DNA from: Bacillus sp. NTK074B
Lineage (GTDB): Bacteria; Bacillota; Bacilli; Bacillales; Bacillaceae_B
Direction of reading: 5' to 3'
Assembly (NCBI RefSeq): GCF_017303375.1
Contig: NZ_JAFKOH010000006.1
Location: 1-64,000 of the forward strand
DNA length: 64,000 nt
The translations under genes and the position numbers were made by a program. Shown in pieces: positions 44,108-51,780 of this stretch. The notes beneath the pieces were generated by a model that saw only the letters and a program-made list of their open reading frames with translations, did no database searches and was not told where the DNA came from. Within the stretch, counting starts at the first letter, position 1. Each line of letters begins with the position of its first letter.

Positions 44108-44213
44108 TGTTGACACCTCCGATTTATTATAGTTTGGTCATTATGTAACGGTCTATCCGGTTTTTAAAGTTATGGACCTTTTACCCGGTTGTATTTGCTT
44201 ATTATAATATGCC

Positions 44214-44750
44214 TCACTTCAAGTATATATCCTTTTTTCCCATTTTATATTGATATTCTTTATTTTCTAATACGACGATTTGTTCAGATGATGCCGCTGC
44301 CACATGTTTGGTTTCTTCCACAAGATGTTGAATGAGCCGGTGACATTGCTTGGCCCCTTTGACTAGGAGTGGAACCCCTATCCAATCAATGCCAAGTTCT
44401 CTCGAGAATAATCCCCCCGCAGTCATGAATGGCGGTACGGTAGGAGAAGTGTTGGAGATGATGATTTTTTCTTTTTGGTCATATCTACTAAGGAGAATGC
44501 CACATAAATCGGCTAAGGCCGGAACAACATACTTGTTATTTCTCCTTCCGATTGTATACACAGGATTATCCTCTTGGTCCATGCCATGATAAAGAATGTG
44601 ACCGGTATCCTTTTTGGTCAGCTTGTTGAAAAAAGGTATTGAAAGGATGTCGTCCTTTGTAAGGTCACCTTGTTTTAATAAATGTAAATGATACGCAGCA
44701 GCCATAGACGTTGTATGGGTTCCACCAAAATCATTGTAAATATAAATCAT
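44214..44750 (-). CDS. DUF3189 family protein
   Basis: A 178-residue protein beginning IYIYNDFGGTHTTSMAAAYH, the P-loop-like start of DUF3189 proteins of sporulating Firmicutes. A hydrophobic centre (VPALADLCGILLS) and an IISNTSPTVPPFMTAGG segment follow. The ATG at 44750 is preceded by AAGGG seven bases away; the frame stays open to 44867, but that region would overlap the terminator of the ferritin gene. Function unknown; sporulation is suggested only by the family distribution. Confidence 0.82.
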   Translation of the reverse strand: MIYIYNDFGGTHTTSMAAAYHLHLLKQGDLTKDDILSIPFFNKLTKKDTGHILYHGMDQEDNPVYTIGRRNNKYVVPALADLCGILLSRYDQKEKIIISNTSPTVPPFMTAGGLFSRELGIDWIGVPLLVKGAKQCHRLIQHLVEETKHVAAASSEQIVVLENKEYQYKMGKKDIYLK

Positions 44751-44836
44751 ATGCCCACCCTTTGAATAAATCCATTTCCCTTCAGTATGAACCGTATGGG
44801 CGGGCAGTATCCCATTTAATGAATCATTTAACAATA

Positions 44837-44871
44837 ATGCCGCTTCCCTGAATACAGGAAGCGGCATTTCC
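44837..44871 (-). terminator. Rho-independent terminator after the ferritin gene
   Basis: ATGCCGCTTCC pairs with GGAAGCGGCAT around eight bases; on the minus strand it is followed by TATTGTT. It starts nine bases after the ferritin stop. Confidence 0.82.
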
Positions 44872-44879
44872 GAATGTAT

Positions 44880-45401
44880 TTAACCTCCTGCAGGTGCGGC
44901 ACCTGCTGCTGGCCCTGCCGTACGTTGACCAAGCTCCTGATCCATGACCAGTAAGGCGGAAGGATTATCCCCGGCAATCTTTAAGCGGTCGACAACTTTC
45001 TGGGACTGAGCTTCTTCATCGATTTGTTCTCTTAGAAATTCCTGAATGATCACCGCGGTTTGTTGATCCGTCTGTGCAGCATAATTATAGGCTTGACGGT
45101 ACGAATTAGTAACAAATTGCTCATGCTCCAACACTTTTTGAAATGTTTCCAAAGGTGATCCATATTCCTTCGGCTGGGCTGGAAGCTCCTGAAGCTCTAC
45201 CATTCCTCCCCTGTCCGTCAAATAATCAATGAGTTTCAACATATGTTTTCGCTCTTCCTCGGATTGGATCCTTAACCAGTTAGCCATCCCGGTATAATTT
45301 TGGTTCGCCATATAAGCCGACATAGCCAGGTATAATGTCGTTGACACATGCTCGATCTGGATCAGATTATTCACCAACTTTTGAATTTGATCATTAAGCA
45401 T
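44880..45401 (-). CDS. Ferritin-like iron storage protein
   Basis: A 173-residue four-helix-bundle ferritin of the non-haem type. Ferroxidase ligands are visible as E17 (QIEHVSTTLYLAM), E50 and H53 (SEEERKHM), and E residues in the third and fourth helices (EHEQFV, REQIDEE). The end is unusual: a small-residue tail TAGPAAGAAPAGG follows helix E. It would oxidise and store iron as a 24-mer in the cytoplasm. The ATG at 45401 follows GAGGAGG. No Fur or PerR box was found upstream. Confidence 0.9.
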   Translation of the reverse strand: MLNDQIQKLVNNLIQIEHVSTTLYLAMSAYMANQNYTGMANWLRIQSEEERKHMLKLIDYLTDRGGMVELQELPAQPKEYGSPLETFQKVLEHEQFVTNSYRQAYNYAAQTDQQTAVIIQEFLREQIDEEAQSQKVVDRLKIAGDNPSALLVMDQELGQRTAGPAAGAAPAGG

Positions 45402-45462
45402 AGCCGTCCTCCTCATAAATGTACTGACCTTCTATCTTATTGAGAAGAATCTTTAAATATGA

Positions 45463-45500
45463 TGATAAAAAAACAGAACCATCTACAGCTGATGGTTCTG
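45463..45500 (-). terminator. Terminator overlapping the 3' end of the EamA gene
   Basis: AGAACCATC pairs with GATGGTTCT around seven bases; on the minus strand seven T residues follow. The stem contains the last codons of the transporter gene, including its stop codon at 45483. Confidence 0.85.
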
Positions 45501-46421
45501 CTTTCGCTCCAAGTAGCGTTTTTGTTTCTTTCTCATCACCAACTCTTCCAGAGTACCTGAGCCGCACACGACACCAAGTACAATGAACACCAATCCGATC
45601 AGGTGATAATATGTCACGGCTTCCCCGAGGAAGAGGGATGCTCCAACCAGGGAGAAAAACGTATTGAGGTTCAGGAAAATCGACGTTTCCGCAGCCCCGA
45701 TTTTTCCAATTGAATGATTGTAGACCATATGTCCGACAGCTGTCGCCATAATGGCCGAGGCGAAGAATAATACCCAAATCGAAGCTGGTGCATCCCCTAA
45801 TTGTCTAAGCCCCCCCGGTTCTGTAAATAAACTAATCATAAACAGAACGATGGAACCGAACACGAGCATATAACCCGTCAACAAACGGGGATCCAGTGTT
45901 TTGGCAGCACGGCTTATAATGATAAAGCTCAATGCCTGAGAAAAAATGGAGATGAAGATGTACAGGTCACCCATCTTCAACCCACCGATTCCTTCACCTC
46001 CGGATAATACAATGATTGCCACCCCGATGCTGCCTGATAGAAATCCGATGACTTTGATCACGGTCGGCCGGTTCCTAAGAATGATCGTTGCCATCAAAGC
46101 AGTCAAGAGCGGTCCCGTTCCGAGGATCAGCCCCCCGTTCGTAGAAGACGTCCCTGTTAATCCTACTGATAAGAAATAATGATGACTCACTACATTCAAC
46201 AGGCCACCGCTCATGATGAACAAAAGTTCTTTAGCTGTCGGCTTCCTGATCTTCCCCATAATACCGAGAATGATGAACACCGTAATACCTGCCGTAAAAA
46301 TGCGGAGTGAAGTGATGGTCACAGGTGTAAATTCACTTACCAGCGTTTTCAATGCGGGGACATTAAAGCCCCATATCAACATGATGAATACAAGAATCAA
46401 ATAGGTTTGCCATTTTTTCAA
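45483..46421 (-). CDS. EamA (DMT) family transporter
   Basis: A 312-residue permease with ten predicted membrane segments in two EamA repeats (residues about 5-140 and 150-290); the second repeat ends AETSIFLNLNTFFSLVGASLFLGE. The cytoplasmic tail is basic (MRKKQKRYLERKQ). The start is a TTG at 46421 with a weak AAGGCG site; the exact start is uncertain by a few codons. It belongs to the drug/metabolite transporter superfamily, substrate unknown. Divergent from the ASCH gene. Confidence 0.86.
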   Translation of the reverse strand: MKKWQTYLILVFIMLIWGFNVPALKTLVSEFTPVTITSLRIFTAGITVFIILGIMGKIRKPTAKELLFIMSGGLLNVVSHHYFLSVGLTGTSSTNGGLILGTGPLLTALMATIILRNRPTVIKVIGFLSGSIGVAIIVLSGGEGIGGLKMGDLYIFISIFSQALSFIIISRAAKTLDPRLLTGYMLVFGSIVLFMISLFTEPGGLRQLGDAPASIWVLFFASAIMATAVGHMVYNHSIGKIGAAETSIFLNLNTFFSLVGASLFLGEAVTYYHLIGLVFIVLGVVCGSGTLEELVMRKKQKRYLERKQNHQL

Positions 46422-46560
46422 AACTTACGGCGCCTTCTTTCTATTTCAGATATTTCATCCAATCATAGCACCCCAAAACCATCTCTGCCAGAGAAAAAAA
46501 TCCGCATTCTTATCACCCGGAGACTATGCTATAGTTAAAGTTGAAAGGAGTTTTTTTAAA

Positions 46561-46899
46561 ATGACAAATCAACAACTGCCACCGAAGACATGTACCATCG
46601 AACGACTTGTCACAAAATCTGAAGATGTCCAGAAGGTACTTCAAGGAACGAAAACAGCGACCCGCCGCAATGGAAGGTATGCGGATATCGGGGAAATCAT
46701 GGAGCTTCACGGTAAGGAATACATAGTGAATAGCGTCTATTCACAATCCCTTGGTGAACTGACGGATGAACATGCCAGACAAGAAGGATTTCAAACCGTG
46801 GAGGAATATAAAAATACCATTCTCTCCTATCATCCGGGAATGCCTTGGCACCCAGACATGAAAGTGTGGGTCCATGAATTCAGCTTAGTGACTGAATAG
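46561..46899 (+). CDS. ASCH domain protein
   Basis: A 112-residue protein with a single ASCH (PUA-like) domain, which binds RNA or modified nucleotides in other proteins. The typical elements are GTKTATRRNGRYADIGEIM at about residues 29-47, the VNSVYSQSLGELTDEHARQEGF region after it, and the PWHPDMKVWVHEF end. AAAGGAG lies upstream of the ATG. The following membrane protein gene starts 10 bases after its stop, with no good site of its own, so the two are probably coupled. Confidence 0.85.
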   Translation: MTNQQLPPKTCTIERLVTKSEDVQKVLQGTKTATRRNGRYADIGEIMELHGKEYIVNSVYSQSLGELTDEHARQEGFQTVEEYKNTILSYHPGMPWHPDMKVWVHEFSLVTE

Positions 46900-46909
46900 A
46901 GCACTTCGT

Positions 46910-47356
46910 ATGGAGCAGCTACTATACAAAACACTGATTTATCTTCATGTCATCAGCGTTGTGGCGTCTATCGGTCCATTCTTCCTTTTATTGCCTATGA
47001 TAAAGAAGCTGGGCGATGCGTCGGACTCTCTCCTCCCCTCCTATCTGGATACGTTCCGCTTCACCGTTCAGCTTTCGAAGCATTCGGGACACGTGCTTGT
47101 GGGTACGGGAGTTCTTCTGGTTATACTTGGACCTTGGACATGGACGACTCCGTGGATCATCATGACCCTCGTCATCCTGTTCTGCTCTCTCTTCTTTCTC
47201 GCCAGGGCATTTTCGCCAACTTTGCGGAAATTCGAAGAAGCTGAATCAGACAAGGAGTGGCTGATCGGAAAATTACGTCGGACTGTTTGGATTTATCTCA
47301 TACTCCTGATGGCCATGCTGTGGTTTATGGTCGTGAAGCCGGGAATGTGGTTATAA
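46910..47356 (+). CDS. DUF2269-like four-TM membrane protein
   Basis: A 148-residue protein with four predicted membrane segments (about 8-28, 52-72, 80-100 and 122-142). It resembles DUF2269-type integral membrane proteins in length and in the LHVISVVASIGPFFLLLP start and SKHSGHVLVGTG segment. There is no clear ribosome binding site; translation likely depends on the ASCH gene ending ten bases upstream. Function unknown. Confidence 0.78.
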   Translation: MEQLLYKTLIYLHVISVVASIGPFFLLLPMIKKLGDASDSLLPSYLDTFRFTVQLSKHSGHVLVGTGVLLVILGPWTWTTPWIIMTLVILFCSLFFLARAFSPTLRKFEEAESDKEWLIGKLRRTVWIYLILLMAMLWFMVVKPGMWL

Positions 47357-47362
47357 TTTACG

Positions 47363-47389
47363 AGTACCAGTGAACCTGGTACTTTTTTC
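47363..47389 (+). terminator. Terminator after the DUF2269-like gene
   Basis: AGTACCAG pairs with CTGGTACT around five bases and is followed by six T residues. Confidence 0.88.
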
Positions 47390-47411
47390 TAAGGTGAAAT
47401 GGTGAAAACCA

Positions 47412-47587
47412 TCAATATCTGCTTTTGTTGAAACGAACCAGATTTTTATTTAGGCTATTTTCGACTAACTTGTCCCACTTACGCTCCAACTTGGGCTCCT
47501 TAGCGATTTGTTTTGTCATCTTAGGGTGAAATCGTCCCTCCATTTTCTTACCCCATTGCTTGAGGCCAGCCAGGCATTCCTACTCAT
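47412..47587 (-). pseudogene. Small basic protein gene, possibly frameshifted
   Basis: On the minus strand, ATG at 47587 has a strong GGAGGGAAGGA site but its frame soon leaves a coding-like stretch. One frame over, from about position 47572, the sequence reads CLAGLKQWGKKM, EGRFHPKMTKQIAKEPKLER and KWDKLVENSLNKNLVRFNKS to the stop at 47412. An internal ATG at 47543 with GGGG seven bases upstream could still yield a 43-residue basic protein. Either this internal start is real, or a single base was lost near 47576 in a 58-residue gene. I do not recognise the family. Confidence 0.42.
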
Positions 47588-47705
47588 TGTCCTTCCCTCC
47601 TTTTGACTCCAAAACCCTCATTAAAAATTCATTGTAGTAAATTCTTATTCCTCTTCTGTAAAAACGACATATGATATAGCAACTCCTATTTTGAGAAAGG
47701 TGAGA

Positions 47706-48008
47706 ATGACATTGAATCTGCCATTTAATATGTATAGACCCGTACATGGCGGTGGGGGGCATGCAAGTTGGGGAAACGGGCATGGTCACGCGACCTGGGG
47801 ACACGGAACAAGCTGGAATCAGGGCGGAAATTGGAATCACGGAGGGAACTGGAATCACGGATGGGGTTACCCGGGATTTGCAGCCGGGACAGTGACTGGC
47901 TTAGCCGTTGGTGCCGCAGCATCCCCCGGACCATACCCAGTACCGGTGCCAGCCTATCCTTATCCTTATCCCTATCCTTATCCCTATCCACCACCTTACC
48001 CGCAGTAA
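47706..48008 (+). CDS. Gly/His/Trp/Asn-rich and Pro-Tyr-rich protein (coat-like)
   Basis: A 100-residue low-complexity protein. After MTLNLPFNMYRPVHGGGGHA it has WGNGHGHATWGHG and three NWNHGG-type repeats, then a hydrophobic GFAAGTVTGLAVGAAA segment, and ends in five PY repeats and a PPPYPQ end. This composition is typical of outer spore coat or surface proteins of Bacillus, but no named family is recognised. AAGG precedes the ATG at 47706; a TTG further upstream is possible. A terminator follows. Confidence 0.72.
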   Translation: MTLNLPFNMYRPVHGGGGHASWGNGHGHATWGHGTSWNQGGNWNHGGNWNHGWGYPGFAAGTVTGLAVGAAASPGPYPVPVPAYPYPYPYPYPYPPPYPQ

Positions 48009-48021
48009 GTATATAAATGAC

Positions 48022-48060
48022 GAAAATCCTCGATTTGTGAATAGAGTCGGGGGTTTTTTT
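48022..48060 (+). terminator. Terminator after the coat-like gene
   Basis: AAATCCTCGA pairs with TCGGGGGTTT (two G-T pairs) and is followed by TTTT. Confidence 0.75.
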
Positions 48061-48180
48061 ACGGTTGTCTTCCTAAATGAAACTTCCGCCACTACTATGT
48101 TTTGTCACATTCTCTCTATTAACCATGTAATTCCTCCTAAGGAATAGAGATTACTATTCAATTAATATGGTGGACGTTTT

Positions 48181-48230
48181 TCTATGAATAAATTGTGGTA
48201 TAATAGTTTAGTTAGCAATTTATTCATAGA
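48181..48230 (+). promoter_or_regulatory. terC promoter inside a 15-bp perfect inverted repeat
   Basis: TCTATGAATAAATTG (48181-48195) and CAATTTATTCATAGA (48216-48230) are exact reverse complements 20 bases apart. Between them lies TGGTATAAT (48196-48204), an extended -10 box. The start point would be near 48211, so only the right arm is transcribed; the repeat should therefore act at the DNA level as an operator. No known regulator motif was matched. Confidence 0.7.
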
Positions 48231-48255
48231 TTTGTTTACACAAGGAGGAAGCGGT

Positions 48256-48978
48256 ATGGATTTCTTATTTCCACTTGGACTTGCCATTTCTACTGGTGCA
48301 ATCATTGCCCTTTTAAAAATTATAGCGATCGATATCATTCTATCTGGAGATAACGCCATTGTCATCGCTATGGCAACCAGACGATTACCAAAAGAACTGC
48401 AGAATAAAGCGATCTTCTGGGGAACGGCAGGTGCCGTCATCCTTCGCATTTTCTTTGCAGCCGTCATCGTTTATTTACTTCAAATTCCTTTTGTGCATCT
48501 CATCGGAGGAATATTGCTCCTATGGATTGCCTATCAGGTACTCGTTGAGGATGAAGAAGAGGCCAACATTAAATCGCATACTGGACTGAGACAGGCCATC
48601 ACGACCATCATTGTCGCCGATGCGGCCATGAGCCTGGATAATGTGGTTGCCGTCGCAGGGGCAGCCCACGGACATATCGGCATGATCGCCCTTGGCGTCT
48701 TCGTCTCGATTCCAATCATGATCTTCGGTTCTAAGGTCATTGTGAAGATCCTTGAAAGGTTTCGCTGGATCGCATACCTTGGAGCAGGAATCCTGGCCTA
48801 CACAGCAGGTGAAATGATTGTAACAGATGAAAAATTCTTAGACCTGATCAATATTGAACATGGACTTATTACTACCATCATCACTATCGTACTAACTGCT
48901 GCGATTCTTCTTGGTGGATTCCTCACAAACAAACGTTCTCAATCCGATCACAAAAAGGTTCATCAATATAATGCATAA
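48256..48978 (+). CDS. TerC family integral membrane protein (YjbE-like)
   Basis: A 240-residue protein with seven predicted membrane segments. The acidic TerC motifs lie in the membrane: IDIILSGDNAIVIA at about residues 28-41 and ADAAMSLDNVVAVAGAA at about 122-138. These are the metal-transport residues of the family, whose Bacillus members (YjbE, YkoY, YceF) export manganese. The ATG at 48256 follows AAGGAGG; the reading frame upstream runs through the promoter and is not coding. No yybP-ykoY riboswitch was seen; control probably works through the inverted repeat upstream. Confidence 0.9.
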   Translation: MDFLFPLGLAISTGAIIALLKIIAIDIILSGDNAIVIAMATRRLPKELQNKAIFWGTAGAVILRIFFAAVIVYLLQIPFVHLIGGILLLWIAYQVLVEDEEEANIKSHTGLRQAITTIIVADAAMSLDNVVAVAGAAHGHIGMIALGVFVSIPIMIFGSKVIVKILERFRWIAYLGAGILAYTAGEMIVTDEKFLDLINIEHGLITTIITIVLTAAILLGGFLTNKRSQSDHKKVHQYNA

Positions 48979-48983
48979 CATTG

Positions 48984-49013
48984 GAAAATGCCTACAATTG
49001 TAGGCATTTTTTG
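48984..49013 (+). terminator. Terminator after terC
   Basis: AATGCCTACA pairs with TGTAGGCATT around a two-base loop and is followed by TTTTG. Confidence 0.88.
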
Positions 49014-49074
49014 TTTTGAGTAAGAAGTTATTGGGAAGACTAAATGGCAGTTATTATGAAGGAGGACGTGTGGA

Positions 49075-49779
49075 ATGGATTTCTTCATGAGCCAGAACTC
49101 GCTAACTGCGGTGGAATGGATTTCCCGTGCCGCTTTAGGTTTTATATTTTTAATCGGGATCACCAAATTAATGGGACAACGGTCGATTTCTCAGCTAAGA
49201 TTCCTTGATTTTGTGATGGCGCTATTAATAGGGAATATTATGGCTCACCCATTATCTGACGAAGGGTTAGGAATGAAGGGATCTATGCTCACGATGGGAA
49301 CCCTGGTCTTTCTCTATCTGGTTGGGATTTACCTCAGCCTTCATTCAACTACTATACGTAAAGTACTTGACCCTTCTCCTATTTCAATCGTTCATAATGG
49401 GGAGATATTGTATAAAAACCTCAAGAAAGCAAGAATTCCTTTAGAGAGCTTGCTTTCAGAATTAAGAAAACAGCAAATTGAAGAAGTGCATAAAGTGGCC
49501 ATAGCCCTTTGGGAACCTGGAGGGGAGATTTCAATCTTCCTGAAGCCGAAGTATCAGCCCCTAACAAATCAGGATGCCGGAGTCCCAACTAAAGCTTTTG
49601 ATCTTCCCATACCAATAGTAGAAGATGGAAAAATCATTCTTTCAGAATTACTGAAGCTAAATAAAACCGAAGTATGGCTGCATGATCAATTAAAAAACTC
49701 TTACCAGACAACAATACATAACGTCCTCCTTGCTACCATTGATAAGCAAGATCAAATAAAAATCTATTTATACAAATGA
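49075..49779 (+). CDS. DUF421/YetF domain membrane protein
   Basis: A 234-residue protein with three N-terminal membrane segments (about residues 17-34, 42-58 and 70-90) and a C-terminal soluble YetF domain (PSPISIVHNGEILYKNLKKARIP onward). The GQRSISQLRFLDFVMALLIGN block between the first and second segments is diagnostic for DUF421. AAGGAGG precedes the ATG. Function is not known; relatives include spore-associated members. It stands alone, followed by the palindrome element at 49877. Confidence 0.88.
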   Translation: MDFFMSQNSLTAVEWISRAALGFIFLIGITKLMGQRSISQLRFLDFVMALLIGNIMAHPLSDEGLGMKGSMLTMGTLVFLYLVGIYLSLHSTTIRKVLDPSPISIVHNGEILYKNLKKARIPLESLLSELRKQQIEEVHKVAIALWEPGGEISIFLKPKYQPLTNQDAGVPTKAFDLPIPIVEDGKIILSELLKLNKTEVWLHDQLKNSYQTTIHNVLLATIDKQDQIKIYLYK

Positions 49780-49876
49780 CACTCCCTCCACCAGCAGAGG
49801 TATTCTTCACAACATGAAATCACCATCTCCTTAAACAGTCCTCCCTTCACTTTCTTGTATACTCGGCAACATGAAG

Positions 49877-49957
49877 GAGAGGGACGGACCTCAATTTTAA
49901 CGAAGGAATGCTACAATGAAGGGATTAATAGCCTAATTTAGGAGGTCCGTCCCTTCT
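49877..49957. repeat. GAGGGACGGACCT element, long form
   Basis: AGGGACGGACCT (49880-49891) and AGGTCCGTCCCT (49943-49954) are perfect reverse complements around 51 unique bases. The right end reaches the stop codon of the BASS gene at 49960. A sister element lies at 51659-51735, on the other side of the two-gene segment. Confidence 0.72.
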
Positions 49958-49959
49958 TG

Positions 49960-50937
49960 CTATTTCACCGTCGGACTGACTTCCGGACTTCTGTATTCAT
50001 CCTCCTTGGCTGCCTCGGGCTTCTTACTCCATAACGTTGCGAGGATCGGTCCTGAAATATTATGCCATACAGCTGCAATGACACTCGGGAGGGCAGCAAG
50101 TGGACCGAAATGCGCGGTGGCAAGGGCTACACCCAGCCCGGAGTTCTGCATCCCGACCTCAAAGGAGATGGCCCGTCTTGTTCCCTCATCCAGTTTCATC
50201 AAGACTCCTGTTCCATAACCGAGACCTAGCCCAAATAGATTATGAAGGATGACCGCCGTAAAAATGATTGCGCCGGAAGCCGCGATATTTTCTACATTAG
50301 CCGAAACGACGGCTGAAACGATGATGATAATCGCCAGTACTGAAATGAGGGGAATGACATTCAAGCTTTTTTCCACCGCCCCCGGGAATAGTTTACGAAT
50401 TACTAACCCCACTGTGATTGGAAGAATGATCACCTGAAGGATTGAAAGGAACATGGCGACTGGATCGACCGGCAGCCATTGACCCGCAAGCCCCAGAAGG
50501 ATCAACGGCGTGGCGATGGGTGCCAAAAGGGTCGAAAGGGAAGTCATGGCGACGGACAATGCCAGATTCCCTTTGGCCAGGTACACCATGACGTTTGATG
50601 CCGTCCCACCGGGAACAGACCCCAATAATACCAAACCGGCAGCCAGTTCAGCCGGCAGACCAAGTATGTAGGCAATCAAAAAAGCACCAAGAGGCATAAT
50701 GAGAAATTGTGCCAGGACCCCTGTGATGACAGGGAGTGGTTTTTTCAGTACAAGTTGAAAATCAACAGGCTTTAAGGTTAGGCCCATCCCGAACATCACG
50801 ACACCTAATAGAATCGTAATATAGGCACCCAATGGCAGAAAAGGTGCAGGAACAAAATAAGCGACAGCCGCTACGAGGATGACCCAGACGGCAAAGTACT
50901 TCCCTGCCAGATTGCTGATGGTTTCAAGAATTTTCAT
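49960..50937 (-). CDS. Bile acid:sodium symporter (BASS) family protein
   Basis: A 325-residue permease with about nine to ten membrane segments. Family landmarks are the PGGTASNVMVYLAKGN stretch at about residues 108-123 and the EVGMQNSGLGVALATAHFG stretch at about 266-284. BASS proteins in bacteria carry organic acids such as pantoate or 2-oxoacids rather than bile salts. AAGGAGG lies upstream, and the ATG overlaps the stop of the truncated FAD-oxidase gene (ATGA), so the two genes form one translational unit. An organic-acid substrate would make sense next to a hydroxyacid oxidase (inference). Confidence 0.9.
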   Translation of the reverse strand: MKILETISNLAGKYFAVWVILVAAVAYFVPAPFLPLGAYITILLGVVMFGMGLTLKPVDFQLVLKKPLPVITGVLAQFLIMPLGAFLIAYILGLPAELAAGLVLLGSVPGGTASNVMVYLAKGNLALSVAMTSLSTLLAPIATPLILLGLAGQWLPVDPVAMFLSILQVIILPITVGLVIRKLFPGAVEKSLNVIPLISVLAIIIIVSAVVSANVENIAASGAIIFTAVILHNLFGLGLGYGTGVLMKLDEGTRRAISFEVGMQNSGLGVALATAHFGPLAALPSVIAAVWHNISGPILATLWSKKPEAAKEDEYRSPEVSPTVK

Positions 50938-51596
50938 TCTGATTCCTCCTTCTTTTTATGTACGAGTTTATGAGGGTTGAAGATTTCAAGTGGATCAAGG
51001 GCATGCTTGATTTTCTCCATGACCTTTAAAGCTCCACCGTGCTCACGCTCCTGATACTTCATCTTTCCGACACCTACACCGTGTTCTCCCGTACATGTCC
51101 CGTTCCGCAGAAGGGCATATTCTACAATCAGTTCGTTATATAATCCAGCCCTCTTCACCTCATCGGGATCATTCAGATCAATCATGAGTGATGTATGATA
51201 ATTCCCATCTCCCACATGCCCGAGTATCCCTCCGATGAGGTCTAATTCTTCGAGCTTCTTCCGTGCGAATTGAACAGCACCGGATAATTGGGAAATAGGT
51301 ACGCAGACATCCGTCACCATGAGTTTTCTTCCAGGATGCCCATGCACATAAGCATAGGCAAGGTTATGCCTTGCTTCCCACAGTTTATTCCGAGCTCTGG
51401 TATCCTCTTCAAAGACCATGTCTTCACATTGATGATCTTTCACGATTTCTTTCATGAATTCAACATCTTGATTCAGCCCCGCCTCATTTCCATGAAACTC
51501 AAGGAACAGGGTAGGTTTTTCTATATAATCCGTATCACTGAACCGGTTTTGCACTCTCCCCTTCAAAAAATGTATAATGTATCGAATTATACCCAA
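50934..51596 (-). pseudogene. Truncated FAD-linked oxidase (GlcD/D-lactate dehydrogenase type), C-terminal half only
   Basis: The 220-residue frame contains only the C-terminal substrate-binding domain of glycolate oxidase GlcD-like or D-lactate dehydrogenases: FLEFHGNEAGLNQ, the GGILGHVGDGNYH metal and flavin motif, CTGEHGVGVGK, and the LDPLEIFNPHKL end. Full-length relatives are about 450 residues, with an N-terminal FAD-binding PCMH domain that is missing here. Similarity stops near 51555, after which the frame reads an unrelated IIRYIIHFLKG. No good ribosome binding site precedes the apparent start. It is most likely a decayed gene cut by a deletion; it is still coupled to the BASS gene. 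Confidence 0.78.
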
Positions 51597-51658
51597 TAAT
51601 CAGAATATTTCAATAGTAAAATCGGATTCTTTTCGGGGAACCATTTGTGTGTTCATTT

Positions 51659-51735
51659 GAGGGACGGACCTCCAAAACAATCACTTTAAGACGCTGTTTA
51701 CTATCATACCGGGATTTCAGCAAGGTCCGTCCCTC
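51659..51735. repeat. GAGGGACGGACCT element, long form
   Basis: GAGGGACGGACCT (51659-51671) and AGGTCCGTCCCTC (51723-51735) are perfect reverse complements around 51 unique bases. It lies 63 bases from the broken end of the truncated oxidase gene and faces the sister element at 49877. Confidence 0.78.
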
Positions 51736-51770
51736 AAAAAAGTGGTATCGGGTGTAGACCCGATACCACT
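51735..51770 (-). terminator. Rho-independent terminator after the threonine aldolase gene
   Basis: AGTGGTATCGGGT pairs with ACCCGATACCACT around four bases; on the minus strand six T residues follow. Confidence 0.92.
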
Positions 51771-51780
51771 GGTTCCTGGT

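Noticed and set aside
48070-48255. yybP-ykoY manganese riboswitch before terC
   Set aside because: No conserved aptamer core was found, and the transcription start inside the inverted repeat leaves only about 45 bases of leader.
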